DNA of 64,000 nucleotides from JBEBGV01 sp040081265 (GCA_040081265.1 JBEBGV010000001.1:1-64000), one strand, 5' to 3'; shown: positions 51,695 to 61,285, numbered from the stretch's first letter. Numbers and translations: made by a program. Notes: generated by a model from the sequence alone, not told the origin.

Positions 51695-51766
51695 GGCGGG
51701 TCCTGCGGGACCCGCCCTACGTACTGTTTGTTTGGAGGTACGTAGGCCGGGTCCGCAGGACCCGGC
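51695..51766. repeat. REP/BIME-like paired hairpins
   Basis: Two imperfect copies of a hairpin of about 29 bp face each other: GGCGGGTCC-tgc-GGGACCCGCC with CCTACGTAC (51695-51724), and GTACGTAGG with CCGGGTCC-gca-GGACCCGG (51737-51766). This is the layout of bacterial REP doublets. They also sit where terminators for the convergent neighbours would be. Confidence 0.7.
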
Positions 51767-51780
51767 GCACGGCGTCGCCG

Positions 51781-52974
51781 CTAAGCGCCAACCGTCGCGC
51801 GGAATAGCGTTCCCTTGCCACTCAGATCGTACGACTGGCTGCTGCCAGGAATGAAGGCCGCGACACCGCTGGCGAGCACCGCCGACGACGAACCGCTGCT
51901 GCTGACGGTCACCGCACCGTCCACGCACAGCAGGATCTCCGGACCTGATACCGGACGGGTGACCACACCCCCGCCCAGGTGAATGCGGGACAGCCGGAAC
52001 TCGGGAGCTGGCGTATCCCAGACCTCTTCATCCCGATCAATGCTTCGCGCCCGCAGTGGCTCAATGGGACCGTCGCTGAACTCGAGCACCTTCAGCAGTT
52101 CGTCGAGGTCAACGTGTTTGGGCGTGAGTCCACCCCGAAGCACGTTGTCCGAGCTCGCCATGATCTCCACGCCCACCCCGTCAAGGTATGCGTGCAGGTT
52201 ACCCGCACCAAGGTAGATGGCCTCTCCGGGCTCGAGGTGTACCAGATTGAGGAGAAGAGCCGTCACGATACCGGGGTCGCCGGGATAGAGTCGCGCGAGG
52301 CGCATCGCCCACTCACACTCGGCGCGGAATGGTCCGTCGTACTCGGAGCACGCTGCAACCACTGCCGCCACCATCTCGCTGCGGGCCGGTTCTGGCTTGG
52401 TCATGATCGCGTGCAGGGTCGCTGAGAGGCCGGCCGACAGATCCGACCATCGCAGCGGCGCGAGCGTCGCATCAACTTCAGTGACTCCGAGCTCGTCGAA
52501 AAGCGCCAGCGTCTCGGACACACGACGGAACCCGCACAGCGCGTCGAAGGGCGTCAGCGCGCAGATGAGTTCGGGCTTGTGACTGCGGTCCTTGTAGTTG
52601 CGATGCGGCGCGTCGATGGGTATGCCGAGACGCTCCTCCAGCTCGAATCCTTCCCGAGCCTGTTCCGCACTGGGATGGGCCTGCAACGACAACGGCTCAC
52701 TCGCGGCCAGCACCTTCAGTAAGAACGGCAGCCGCGAATCGAAGGCCGACGCGACAGCGGCGCCAAGCTCTCGCACGGGCTCTCGAGCGATCTGATCAAC
52801 GAGAAGCACCGGTGCGCCGCCTCGGATGATGCGCGACGACCCTCGCGGATGGGCACCCATCCACAACTCCGCCTCGGGGCCAGGCGCAGGCGAGCGACGA
52901 CGCTGCAGCTCCGCAATCGCGGTGCGCGAGCCCCACGCGTAGGGCATCACGACGCATTCCAGCAGATCAGCCAT
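51781..52974 (-). CDS. manA: Mannose-6-phosphate isomerase, class I
   Basis: This 397-residue class I phosphomannose isomerase interconverts mannose-6-P and fructose-6-P. Zinc-site motifs are present: LSLQAHPSAEQA (Q and H), NYKDRSHKPELICALTPFDALCGFR (E) and a histidine in AIYLGAGNLHAYLDGVGVEIMASSDNVLRGGLTPKHVD (the R-G-G-L-T-P-K-H-V-D signature). The C-terminal cupin part is complete. Start ATG at 52974, five bp after the fhs stop, so translation is probably coupled to fhs. Confidence 0.93.
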   Translation of the reverse strand: MADLLECVVMPYAWGSRTAIAELQRRRSPAPGPEAELWMGAHPRGSSRIIRGGAPVLLVDQIAREPVRELGAAVASAFDSRLPFLLKVLAASEPLSLQAHPSAEQAREGFELEERLGIPIDAPHRNYKDRSHKPELICALTPFDALCGFRRVSETLALFDELGVTEVDATLAPLRWSDLSAGLSATLHAIMTKPEPARSEMVAAVVAACSEYDGPFRAECEWAMRLARLYPGDPGIVTALLLNLVHLEPGEAIYLGAGNLHAYLDGVGVEIMASSDNVLRGGLTPKHVDLDELLKVLEFSDGPIEPLRARSIDRDEEVWDTPAPEFRLSRIHLGGGVVTRPVSGPEILLCVDGAVTVSSSGSSSAVLASGVAAFIPGSSQSYDLSGKGTLFRATVGA

Positions 52975-52979
52975 GACGT

Positions 52980-54611
52980 TCACCGCACTCCGACAATGGT
53001 GCCATCGGGCAGCAGGTCGATTGCCATCGACTGTGGCTTTCGTGGAAGCCCGGGCATGGTCGTGATGTCACCGGTCAGTGGAACGAGGTAGCCGGCACCG
53101 GCCGCGATTCTGACTTCCCGGACGGTCATCTCGAATCCTGTTGGGCGACCGACGAGCTTCTCGTTGTCGGACAATGACAAGTGGGTCTTCGCAATACACA
53201 CGGGCAGCTCACCGAACCCAAGGGCGACCGCCTGGTCCATCTGCTTGCTCGCTGGCGCGGCCACGTGTACGTCGCTGGCGCCATAGATTGTGCGCGCCAC
53301 CTTCCGGATCTTGTCCACGGGCGAATCGGTCAGTTCATAGGCGTAGCGGGGCTGCACTGTTGTTGTTCGCGCGCGCTCCACGATCAACCCAGCCGCCTCG
53401 GTGGCGCCTTCCCCGCCGCGACCGAACACGTCGGCAGCGGCAGCGGCCACCCCCATCTCCTTCAGGCGGTCGATGACACACGACACCTCGTCCCGCAGAT
53501 CCTCCGCGCGAAGATTGAGGACAACCACCGGTTCGAACCCGAAGAATCGGGCACTCTCGATGTGCCTGAACAGGTTGTCCATGCCCCGCAACAGGGCGTC
53601 GGCGTTCGGGCGCGCTGTGTCTTCCGCCTTCACACCGCCGTGAAACTTGAGGGCCCGCACCGTCGCCACCAGCACCACCGCGTGCGGCCAGATACCCGCT
53701 GCCCGACACTTGATATCGAGAAACTTCTCGGCACCGAGGTCGAAGCCGAAACCCGCCTCGGTGAAGACCACCTCGGCGCGGCGCAGTAGAAACCGCGTCG
53801 CGATGATGCTGTTGCAGCCGTGGGCGATGTTCCCGAACGGGCCGCCATGGACCAGCGCGGGGGCCCCTTCGGTGGTCTGAGCGAGGTTCGGCAGCATCGC
53901 GTCGCGGAGCAGCGCCGACATGGCACCCTCAGCGTGCAGGTCGCTCGCGCGTACGGGCTCTCCGCTGTGAGTGAAACCCGCGAGCATGCGCCCGAGGCGC
54001 ACTTTCAGGTCCGCGTAGTCACGCGAAAGACAGAGGATGGCCATCACTTCACTGGCCGCGGTGATGTCGAATGCACCTTCGCGCGGGACGCCCATCGCGC
54101 GCCCTCCGAGTCCGGTGATGACCCGCCGAAGCGAACGGTCGTTCAAGTCGAGCACGCGCCGAAACGTGACCGCGCGCGAGTCGATTCGCGTGGGACCGTC
54201 AAAGTGCAGCTCGTTGTCGATCAGGGCGGCGAGGAGATTGTGAGCGCTCGTCACGGCGTGTATGTCGCCGGTGAAGTGCAGGTTCACTCGCTCCGTGGGA
54301 ATGACGGCCGACTGACCGCCGCCGGCACCGCCACCCTTGGCGCCAAAGACCGGTCCCAGTGAGGGCTCGCGCAGGGCGCACGCCGCCCGCACACCCAGAC
54401 GCCGGGCCGCCTGCGTCAGCCCGATCGCGCAGGTGGTCTTCCCTTCTCCGGCCGGCGTCGGACTAATGGCCGAGACCAGCACCAGCCGTCCAGTCGGCGG
54501 GTCATCTCGGAACGTGGCTTCAGGCGTGATCTTGGCGACACCCGGTCCCCACGGTAGAAGATCTCCCGCAGCAACACCGATGTCGGCCGCTACCTGTTCA
54601 AGTGGACGCAT
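52980..54611 (-). CDS. fhs: Formate-tetrahydrofolate ligase
   Basis: This 543-residue enzyme makes 10-formyl-tetrahydrofolate from formate, ATP and THF. The ATP-binding PTPAGEGKTT (51-60), the signature GAKGGGAGGGQSAVIPTERVNLHFTGD and the TRIDSRAVTFRRVLDLNDRSLR region are typical. GPFGNIAHGCNSIIAT and GAGYLVPLTGDITTMPGLPRKP near the end complete the family marks. Start ATG at 54611. The lipoprotein gene ends 7 bp upstream and manA follows at once, so it is the middle of a three-gene unit. Confidence 0.94.
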   Translation of the reverse strand: MRPLEQVAADIGVAAGDLLPWGPGVAKITPEATFRDDPPTGRLVLVSAISPTPAGEGKTTCAIGLTQAARRLGVRAACALREPSLGPVFGAKGGGAGGGQSAVIPTERVNLHFTGDIHAVTSAHNLLAALIDNELHFDGPTRIDSRAVTFRRVLDLNDRSLRRVITGLGGRAMGVPREGAFDITAASEVMAILCLSRDYADLKVRLGRMLAGFTHSGEPVRASDLHAEGAMSALLRDAMLPNLAQTTEGAPALVHGGPFGNIAHGCNSIIATRFLLRRAEVVFTEAGFGFDLGAEKFLDIKCRAAGIWPHAVVLVATVRALKFHGGVKAEDTARPNADALLRGMDNLFRHIESARFFGFEPVVVLNLRAEDLRDEVSCVIDRLKEMGVAAAAADVFGRGGEGATEAAGLIVERARTTTVQPRYAYELTDSPVDKIRKVARTIYGASDVHVAAPASKQMDQAVALGFGELPVCIAKTHLSLSDNEKLVGRPTGFEMTVREVRIAAGAGYLVPLTGDITTMPGLPRKPQSMAIDLLPDGTIVGVR

Positions 54612-54618
54612 TCCTGGT

Positions 54619-55563
54619 TCATTGTGTCGGCAGCGCAACGTGAACGGGATAGGCACGTTCGCCCGCAAGAATCTTGACCTTCAGTCGGTTCTCGGGCACC
54701 GGGATCGGGCACGTCGTGTACGGATTGAAAGCGCACGGCGGGTTGTACGCCTGATTGAAGTCCAGCACCGTCGTTCCATCCTCGCGCAGGTCGGAATAGA
54801 GGAAGCGCGCCGCTTCATATGTCTCGCTGCCGCTCGAGGCGTCCTTGAATACGAAGTAGAAACGGTTCGGGCGGGTGGTGAATGGACGGAGCCGCAACGT
54901 CTCACCGTTGAGCGTGAACTCGACGACACCCTCGGTCTTGTACTCGTCGAGGTCGCCAAAGGTATTGACCACCTGAACATTGCGCGGACGGCCATCGGGA
55001 ATGAATCGCGCGACAACGCGGTACGCCGGCTGGATGTCGAACCAACGGAACCCCTGGAACTCTCTGGCCAGGGGACCATTCGGGTCCCAGACGCGGAGGG
55101 TCTTCCGAGGTCCGCTGCGATGAATCACCATCCGCACATCGCCAACCGAGAGTTCGTCAGCGTCGGGCGTCCCGTCGTCGTTCAAAACGACGGCGGCCTC
55201 GACCGCGTTTCCGTCGAGCTGCACACCAGCCCCGGGCTCGGGCTCGAACGTCACCGCTTCTTCCGCGAGCACGAACCTGCCGATTGTGGCGGGAACCGAA
55301 TCGGGTAATCGAAGCCGATTGCCAGGCGCGGAGCCGGCAGCCTGCGAGCCTTGTTCAAGGAAGTGCAGGCCCGCGATCGTCGACCAGTCGCGGCGATAGT
55401 CGGCTTCGTGCTTGGCACGCCACGCTTCGGTCTCCCGCTGCGCCTCAGCAACGGAGGCGCTGTCGCCGCACGCCGCGGCGAGGACGCACAGCAGGGCGGC
55501 GCCGCCGCCAAGCAGGAGCCGTAGCGGCCACTCGACCCCTGGGGAGATCAACGCGCTGCGCAT
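54619..55563 (-). CDS. DUF1684 lipoprotein
   Basis: This 314-residue protein has a lipoprotein signal (LLCVLAAAC, lipid-attachment Cys32). The mature protein is the DUF1684 beta fold: LHFLEQGSQAAGSA..., RFWDPNGPLAREFQGFRWFDIQPAYRVVARF, and the highly conserved DFNQAYNPPCAFNPYTTCPIPVPENRL. DUF1684 proteins are common secreted or lipid-anchored proteins in Bacteroidetes, Acidobacteria and others; function unknown. It is divergent from gltX, with a 14-bp gap between start codons. Confidence 0.9.
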   Translation of the reverse strand: MRSALISPGVEWPLRLLLGGGAALLCVLAAACGDSASVAEAQRETEAWRAKHEADYRRDWSTIAGLHFLEQGSQAAGSAPGNRLRLPDSVPATIGRFVLAEEAVTFEPEPGAGVQLDGNAVEAAVVLNDDGTPDADELSVGDVRMVIHRSGPRKTLRVWDPNGPLAREFQGFRWFDIQPAYRVVARFIPDGRPRNVQVVNTFGDLDEYKTEGVVEFTLNGETLRLRPFTTRPNRFYFVFKDASSGSETYEAARFLYSDLREDGTTVLDFNQAYNPPCAFNPYTTCPIPVPENRLKVKILAGERAYPVHVALPTQ

Positions 55564-55577
55564 GTGAAGGTTCCTCG

Positions 55578-57062
55578 ATGGAAGTGTATGCTCAGTCCGT
55601 GGCTCCCCGGGTCAGATTTGCGCCTTCACCAACGGGATATCTGCACGTCGGTGGGGCTCGCACGGCTCTGTTCAACTGGCTCTACGCCAGAAGCCTTGGT
55701 GGCACCTTTATCCTTCGCATCGAAGATACCGACACCGAGCGCTCGTCCGATGACATGGTCACCGGCATCCTCGAAGGCCTCAGGTGGCTGGGCCTGACCT
55801 GGGACGAAGGGCCAGAAATCGGCGGGGCCTACGGTCCCTATTTCCAATCGCAGCGGTTCGACCGTCACCGCGACGCCGCAGCAGCATTACTGGCACGGGG
55901 GCAGGCCTACCGATGCTACTGCTCGACCGAACGACTTCAAGAGGAACGCCAGAAGGCGGAGTCACGCGGCGAGTCCTGGAAGTACGACCGAGCCTGTCTG
56001 CAGCTCTCCGCAGATCGTCTGGCTGAGCTCGAGCGCGAGGGGGTGCGTCCCGCTCTCCGCTTCAAAGTCCCTCAAGGCATCACGGCATTCGACGATGCCG
56101 TCCATGGGCGGATCGAGTTCGACTCGGCGAACATCGAGGACTTCGTCATCGTGCGATCCGATGGTCACCCGATCTATCACTTGTCGGTCGTCGTCGACGA
56201 TGTGGACATGCAGGTGACCGACGTCATCCGCGGAGACGATCACATCTCGAACACGCCGAAGCACGTCCTGCTCTTCACAGCGCTGGGTGCGCCCGTGCCC
56301 CGATTTGCCCACGTGCCGCTGATCCTCGGCGCCGACAAGAAGCGGCTGAGCAAGCGCCATGGCGCCACGTCGGTGCTGGAGTATCGATCTGCCGGCTACC
56401 TGCCCGATGCCCTCCGTAACTTCCTTGCGCTGCTCGGCTGGTCGCCGGGAGAAGACCGCGAACTAATGACGGTGAACGAACTGACGTCGCTGTTCTCGCT
56501 CGAAGGTATCAGCGGTGGAAACGCGGTGTTCGATACTGCAAAGCTCGAGTGGATGAACGGTCAGTACATCGTGGCGATGCCGGACGACACGCTGGTCGAG
56601 GCCGTGATCCCGCTTCTGCGCGAGGCGTCGCTGTGGCCGCCAGCGGACGAGCGCGCTGACGTGTCGTGGCTGGTGCGCCTGCTGGCGCTGCTGCGCCCGC
56701 GTGCCAGGCGTCTGACTGACTTCGTTGAACAAGGTCGACCGTTCCTGGTCGATGACGTGGAGTTCGAAGCCGAGGCCGCCGGGAAGCACCTCGCCGGCGA
56801 GGCGGGCCGTCATCTGCTGGCGCTGGTCGACGCGCTCGAAGTTACCGCCCCGTTTGATGAGGCCGGAGCCGAACGCACGGTGCGTGACACCGCCGAAGGG
56901 ATGGGGGTGAAGGCGGGGGTGCTGATTCACCCGACGCGCGTGGCACTGGTTGGTCGCACCACCAGCCCCGGACTCTTCGAGACCATTGTCCTGCTGGGTA
57001 AGCCGCGGACGCTGCGGCGGCTGCGGCGAGCCGCGGCAATGGCGGGGGCGCCGGTCAGCTAG
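55578..57062 (+). CDS. gltX: Glutamyl-tRNA synthetase
   Basis: This 494-residue class I synthetase charges tRNA-Glu (and possibly tRNA-Gln). The HIGH-type motif is PSPTGYLHVGGA (17-28), and the KMSKS-type motif is KKRLSKRHG. SWKYDRACLQLS, RFKVPQGITAFDD and IYHLSVVVDDVDMQVTDVIRGDDHISNTPKHVLL are family marks. The start ATG follows GAAGG with an 8-base spacer. A tRNA-Gln gene is also in this window; without gatCAB or glnS visible, the route to Gln-tRNA cannot be told. Its 3' end overlaps the STAS gene by 8 bp (convergent). Confidence 0.95.
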   Translation: MEVYAQSVAPRVRFAPSPTGYLHVGGARTALFNWLYARSLGGTFILRIEDTDTERSSDDMVTGILEGLRWLGLTWDEGPEIGGAYGPYFQSQRFDRHRDAAAALLARGQAYRCYCSTERLQEERQKAESRGESWKYDRACLQLSADRLAELEREGVRPALRFKVPQGITAFDDAVHGRIEFDSANIEDFVIVRSDGHPIYHLSVVVDDVDMQVTDVIRGDDHISNTPKHVLLFTALGAPVPRFAHVPLILGADKKRLSKRHGATSVLEYRSAGYLPDALRNFLALLGWSPGEDRELMTVNELTSLFSLEGISGGNAVFDTAKLEWMNGQYIVAMPDDTLVEAVIPLLREASLWPPADERADVSWLVRLLALLRPRARRLTDFVEQGRPFLVDDVEFEAEAAGKHLAGEAGRHLLALVDALEVTAPFDEAGAERTVRDTAEGMGVKAGVLIHPTRVALVGRTTSPGLFETIVLLGKPRTLRRLRRAAAMAGAPVS

Positions 57063-57405
57063 GCGCGACGCCGAAGCTTTCGAGCGCGTGCGCCTCTGAC
57101 TCGCAGATATCGACGACCTTGAGGAGTCGAGCCATCGACAACAGGTCGTGCAGGCGTTTTGACGGATTCAGCAGCTTGACGCCACCGCCCTGATTTTTTG
57201 CAGCCAGGAACGTTCCCACGAGCACGCCCAGGCCGGCGCTGTCGACGTACGACACCTCGGCCATGTTCAGGACGACCCGCTGACCCTTCAGCAGACGGCT
57301 GCTGACCGCCTCCTTGAGGGCGGTGTCGCCGTCACCGAGAACCAGCCTGCCGCTGATGTCCAGCACCACCACTGCTGGGCCTACCGCCCTCTCCGCAATC
57401 GTCAT
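57055..57405 (-). CDS. STAS-domain anti-sigma factor antagonist
   Basis: This 116-residue STAS domain has the SpoIIAA/RsbV-like pattern: VVVLDISGRLVLGDGDTALKEAV, then VVLNMAEVSYVDSAGLGVLVGTF with the phosphorylatable Ser56. It is an orphan here: no kinase (RsbW-like) or sigma factor gene lies beside it. The ATG at 57405 follows GGTGAGGA. Such proteins switch sigma factors by partner binding in response to stress. Confidence 0.9.
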   Translation of the reverse strand: MTIAERAVGPAVVVLDISGRLVLGDGDTALKEAVSSRLLKGQRVVLNMAEVSYVDSAGLGVLVGTFLAAKNQGGGVKLLNPSKRLHDLLSMARLLKVVDICESEAHALESFGVAPS

Positions 57406-57694
57406 CGCATCCTCACCTGATGTACCGCGAGCGGAGGGTATCAAGTCCTGTGCCCGGTTCGCGCACGGGGAAACGCCGACTTTTCCGGTGCCAGATCTTA
57501 CAAATCGAACAATTTTGGAAACGTTTTAGACGAATAAGCCATTGTTGTAGATAGACCGTATCGGCGGCGAGTCAGGCGGGGCAAAACGCGGCCAATTCCG
57601 CGAGGTGCGGCGCAGCGCCGCCCCGAACAATCGGGAACAGGCCTTGCTATTCGAGTTCTTTCGCCCCGACGAGGAGACCGGCGACAGGAGGAAC

Positions 57695-58672
57695 ATGGCG
57701 GAAGCCCCCACAGAACAGCATGAAATGCAGGCGGTCGTGGACGCGGTCTACGAAAAGTACCGACCGCTCTCGGACGGCGAAGTTGCAACCTACATTCCTG
57801 AACTGAGCAAGGCAAATCCAGACGATTTTGGCGTAAGCCTCGTGACTGCTGATGGACGGCTGTTCGAATCGGGCGACTGCGACCGGGCGTTCACCATCCA
57901 GTCGATCTCCAAGCCGTTCACCTTCGGCATGGCGATCGATGCACTGGGACACGACAAAGTGCTGCAGCACGTGGGCGTCGAACCGAGCGGTGACGCGTTC
58001 AATTCCATCGAACTGCAGAACGGGAGCAACCGGCCATTCAACCCGATGGTGAACGCCGGCGCCATCACCGTGACGGCGCTCCTGCACGCCAAGTACGGCG
58101 ACCAGACGCTCGACATGCTGATTGACCGGTTCAGCGCCTTTGCCGGCCGCCCGCTGGCCATCGACCGTGACGTTTATGAGTCGGAGCGGCGCACGGGCCA
58201 TCGGAACCGGGCGATCGCGCACCTGCTGCTCAACTTCGGCATCGTGCACGAGCAGGCGGAAGCCGCACTGGACCTCTACTTCAAGCAGTGCTCGATCCTG
58301 GTCACCTGCCGGGACCTGGCGATGATGGCGGCGACCCTCTCGAACATGGGCTGCAACCCGATCACCGGCACCTCGACGCTGAGCGTGGCCTGCGTGAAGG
58401 ACGTACTGTCGGTGATGTTCACCTGCGGCATGTACGACTATTCGGGGCAATGGGCCTACCGGGTCGGGGTACCCGCCAAGAGCGGTGTCGGCGGGGGGGT
58501 CGTTGCGGTGGTCAACCGGCAACTCGGGATCGGCACCTACTCACCCCGGCTGGACCGGTATGGCAACAGCGCCCGCGGCGTCGAAGTGTGCGCCGAGCTG
58601 GCGTCGCGCCTGGGTCTGCACGTCTTTGACTGCCTGAACGTCGGGTCAGGCTACCTCGACACCATCCTGTGA
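57695..58672 (+). CDS. glsA: Glutaminase A
   Basis: This 325-residue serine-type glutaminase releases ammonia from glutamine. The SxxK pair is S70-x-x-K73 (QSISKPFTFG); other marks are EPSGDAFNSIELQN, RPFNPMVNAGAI, the YESERRTGHRNRAIAHLL region and YSGQWAYRVGVPAKSGVGGG. The start ATG follows AGGAGG. A stretch of AT-richer DNA upstream (57480-57560) is the probable promoter region, but I cannot mark good -35 and -10 boxes. Confidence 0.95.
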   Translation: MAEAPTEQHEMQAVVDAVYEKYRPLSDGEVATYIPELSKANPDDFGVSLVTADGRLFESGDCDRAFTIQSISKPFTFGMAIDALGHDKVLQHVGVEPSGDAFNSIELQNGSNRPFNPMVNAGAITVTALLHAKYGDQTLDMLIDRFSAFAGRPLAIDRDVYESERRTGHRNRAIAHLLLNFGIVHEQAEAALDLYFKQCSILVTCRDLAMMAATLSNMGCNPITGTSTLSVACVKDVLSVMFTCGMYDYSGQWAYRVGVPAKSGVGGGVVAVVNRQLGIGTYSPRLDRYGNSARGVEVCAELASRLGLHVFDCLNVGSGYLDTIL

Positions 58673-58764
58673 GACGGCGCCCCGCGAGGGGCCCACTTGC
58701 GGGCGCGTCGAAGATCCTTCTAGAATTAGAGGTTCCCTCGAGTACGACACGAGCGGCACACTAC

Positions 58765-58838
58765 TGGGACGTCGTTCAACGGTAGGACACCTGCCTCTGG
58801 AGCAGGTTATTGGGGTTCGAATCCCTGCGTCCCAGCCA
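58765..58838 (+). tRNA. trnQ: tRNA-Gln (CTG)
   Basis: A full cloverleaf: acceptor TGGGACG/CGTCCCA with discriminator G, D-arm around GTTCAACGGTAGGAC, anticodon stem CCTGC/GCAGG around loop CTCTGGA with anticodon CTG, T-arm GGGGTTCGAATCCC, and an encoded CCA (58836-58838). CTG reads the CAG codon for glutamine. It lies between glsA and the sensor kinase gene. No integration scar is seen at its 3' end. Confidence 0.93.
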
Positions 58839-58853
58839 TTTCCACGCGAGCGC

Positions 58854-60203
58854 TCAGCCCACCTCACGGGGCAGAGCAATCGTCACCTGTAGTCCAGTGT
58901 TGGTCGGCGGCGCGTCGAGCAGCATCGTGCCCCGATGCAGGTCGAGGATGCGCTGCACGATCGACAACCCTAGCCCGCTCCCAGGCGCCCGCGTTCCCGG
59001 CGCCCGGTAGAACCGACGACCGACGTTCGCACGCTGTTCGGCTGGAATGCCGGGACCCGTGTCCCGGACCGTCACGCGCACCTCGGAGGCGTTCACCTCC
59101 ATGTCCACGTCGACCTTCGTGCCCGGTGCGCTGTACCGGATCGCGTTATCGATCAGGTTCCTGAAGAGAATCGCGAGGAGCCCGCCATCGCCGGACACGA
59201 CCGCGCCACCGTCATCGTTGAGTGCGATGTCCATGTCCTTGGCGATGGCCAGGGGTGCGAGCTCGCCGATGGTCGCCTTGAGCACATCTCCGAGCTCGAC
59301 CGATGTCGGCTGAAAGGACACGGCGTCCGGGGCCAGTCGTGCCAGCGTCAACATCTGCTCGACGGCGTGGGTCGCGCGATCGCAACCGGCCATCACGCCG
59401 TCGAGCGCCCGGGCGCGCTCGCCGTCATCGGCCGCTCCCCGCGCGACCTGCGCCTGCGCCCGAATGCCAGCCAGCGGCGTCCGGAGCTCGTGTGCCGCAT
59501 CAGCCGTGAAGTTGCGCTCCTGTTCGATCAATCCCTGGACGCGCTGGAACAGTTGATTGATGTTGGTCACGAGCCCGCCAATTTCTGCGGGTGCGTCGGC
59601 GACGTCAATCGATGTCAGGCTGTCGGCAGCCCTCGACGCGACCTGCTGGTTGACGTGCGTGAGCGACCGCATCGCCCGGCCCACGGAGACCCAGATGAGG
59701 ACGCCCAGAACAGGCACCGTCACCGCCAGTGGCACCACGAAGTTGCGCGCGACCGCTGTGGCCAGTTCATCGCGCTCGTCGAACTGCTCGGCCACCTGGA
59801 CCAGCACGCGGCTCCGTGGATCCCAGGCGCTGAAGACGCGCCAGCGCGATCCGGCGACGGTCGTATCGCTGAATCCGTCCCGCTCGCCCGACAGTGGCGC
59901 GTCCGGCGCATTCTGAGAATGCAGACCAAGCACGGTCCCGCCTTCCCAGACCTGGAACATCACACGGCGGCTGTAGCGGTGCAGCAGCGGCGCGTGTTCG
60001 GTGTCGATCTCGTCATCGTCACCGCCTGATCGGACGCTGACCAGCGAGGCGGTCTGCGCGAGATGCCCGTCGAGCAATTCAGACACTTCATGTCGCGCGT
60101 CCACGAAGCTGAGACCCGCAGCGATGATCCACGCGGCCGACACCACCGTGAGCAGCAGCACCAGGAGCTGGCGTCGGACGGAACGTTGGCGCGTCTCAGG
60201 CAT
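58854..60203 (-). CDS. Two-component sensor histidine kinase (QseC-like)
   Basis: This is a 449-residue membrane kinase. Two membrane helices (about residues 12-31 and 158-178) flank a periplasmic sensor of about 125 residues. HAMP-like linker, then HisKA with the phospho-histidine in DAAHELRTPLAGIRAQ, and HATPase with LFRNLIDNAIRYS, VRDTGPGIP and GSGLGLSIVQRI. N-terminal layout fits the 2CSK_N/QseC group. Its start overlaps the regulator gene's stop by 8 bp, making a two-gene operon. The signal is unknown. Confidence 0.92.
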   Translation of the reverse strand: MPETRQRSVRRQLLVLLLTVVSAAWIIAAGLSFVDARHEVSELLDGHLAQTASLVSVRSGGDDDEIDTEHAPLLHRYSRRVMFQVWEGGTVLGLHSQNAPDAPLSGERDGFSDTTVAGSRWRVFSAWDPRSRVLVQVAEQFDERDELATAVARNFVVPLAVTVPVLGVLIWVSVGRAMRSLTHVNQQVASRAADSLTSIDVADAPAEIGGLVTNINQLFQRVQGLIEQERNFTADAAHELRTPLAGIRAQAQVARGAADDGERARALDGVMAGCDRATHAVEQMLTLARLAPDAVSFQPTSVELGDVLKATIGELAPLAIAKDMDIALNDDGGAVVSGDGGLLAILFRNLIDNAIRYSAPGTKVDVDMEVNASEVRVTVRDTGPGIPAEQRANVGRRFYRAPGTRAPGSGLGLSIVQRILDLHRGTMLLDAPPTNTGLQVTIALPREVG

Positions 60204-60864
60204 GCTCGCCTCGCGGCATCATGTATCCCACACCGCGAATCGTCTTCACGACCTGAGCGCCCAGCTTGCGACGCAAGTGGTGCACATGTACCTCGACCGC
60301 GTTGCTCTCCACCTCATCCCCCCACCGGTACATCCGTTCCTCGAGCTGTTCGCGCGACAGCACGCGGCCGGCATTGAGCATCAACTCCTGGAGCAGGGTG
60401 AACTCTCTCGGCGACAGATCCATCGGCTGACCGTCGCGTGTCACCATCCTCCCGGCCGGATCGAGCACCAGCTGCCCGATCTGCAGGAGAGGCGCCGGCT
60501 CGCCCTTGGACCTCCTCACGAGCGCCCGCAGCCTGGCCGCGAGCTCGTCAAGGTCCGTCGGTTTGACCACGTAGTCGTCGGCTCCGCTGTCCAGGCCGGC
60601 GATCCGGTCCTGAACGGCATCACGGGCGGTGAGGATCAGCACCGGAACCTTGCTGCCTCGAGCGCGCTCGCCTCGCAGGAGCTCGAGACCTCCGAGGCCA
60701 GGCAAGCCAAGGTCAAGGACAACCGCGGCAAACGGCTCGACGCGGATCGCGGCCTGCGCGTCTCGCCCGTCCTGTACCCAGTCCGCATCGAATCCGCGCT
60801 GCTTGAGTCCGGCGGCCAGGGCGTCACCGAGCAGAGGGTCGTCCTCGACAATGAGCACGCGCAT
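60196..60864 (-). CDS. OmpR-family response regulator
   Basis: This 222-residue regulator has a receiver domain (D51 phospho-acceptor in VVLDLGLPGLGG; acidic pair at 8-9; K near 101 in VVKPTDLDEL) and a C-terminal winged helix (SPREFTLLQELMLNAGRVLSREQLEERMY, VEVHVHHLRRKLG, IRGVGYMM). The ATG at 60864 follows GGAGGTGACC. It pairs with the kinase that follows. Like QseB/PmrA-type regulators, it probably controls envelope or metal-response genes. Confidence 0.94.
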   Translation of the reverse strand: MRVLIVEDDPLLGDALAAGLKQRGFDADWVQDGRDAQAAIRVEPFAAVVLDLGLPGLGGLELLRGERARGSKVPVLILTARDAVQDRIAGLDSGADDYVVKPTDLDELAARLRALVRRSKGEPAPLLQIGQLVLDPAGRMVTRDGQPMDLSPREFTLLQELMLNAGRVLSREQLEERMYRWGDEVESNAVEVHVHHLRRKLGAQVVKTIRGVGYMMPRGEHA

Positions 60865-60877
60865 GGTCACCTCCTCG

Positions 60878-61285
60878 TCAGACGGCGACGCTCTCGATAA
60901 CCCACGGACCGTAGGCGTTGATGAAGTGCGCGCCGTGGCTGCGGAGAATCTGCACGACCGTGTCACGCTTCCGGCGTCCGTGCGCGGCGACATCAACGAC
61001 CAGGTGCCCGCGCACGAGTTCGGCCTCGTAGTGGCGGAGATGATCGCCCTCGGTCGTCAACCGTTGCAACGCACGCAACGCATGCTTGACGCCACCACCG
61101 CAGACACCGTCGGCGTCGATCTCGCGCACGCCGTCGGTGCCCGCCAGGGCGGCGAGTTCGTGCTCCGGGACGCCTGCCCGTTCGAGCATCTCGACAGCGG
61201 CCTGCGCCTTCTCCGCATCGTCAATCACGGCCATTACCCGGTTCGTCAGGTTCCACAGGGTGTGTCCATTGGGGTTCGTGGTCAT
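60878..61285 (-). CDS. GSP17M-like stress protein
   Basis: This 135-residue soluble protein begins with a GSP17M/YflT-like fold: VMAVIDDAEKAQAAVEMLERAGVPEHELAAL, the strand-helix pattern of general stress protein 17M. The C-terminal half contains LRHYEAELVRGHLVVDVAAHGRRKRDTVVQILRSHGAH. It precedes the response regulator by 13 bp on the same strand, so it may be part of the same transcript and reflect the system's stress role. The family call is moderate. Confidence 0.7.
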   Translation of the reverse strand: MTTNPNGHTLWNLTNRVMAVIDDAEKAQAAVEMLERAGVPEHELAALAGTDGVREIDADGVCGGGVKHALRALQRLTTEGDHLRHYEAELVRGHLVVDVAAHGRRKRDTVVQILRSHGAHFINAYGPWVIESVAV

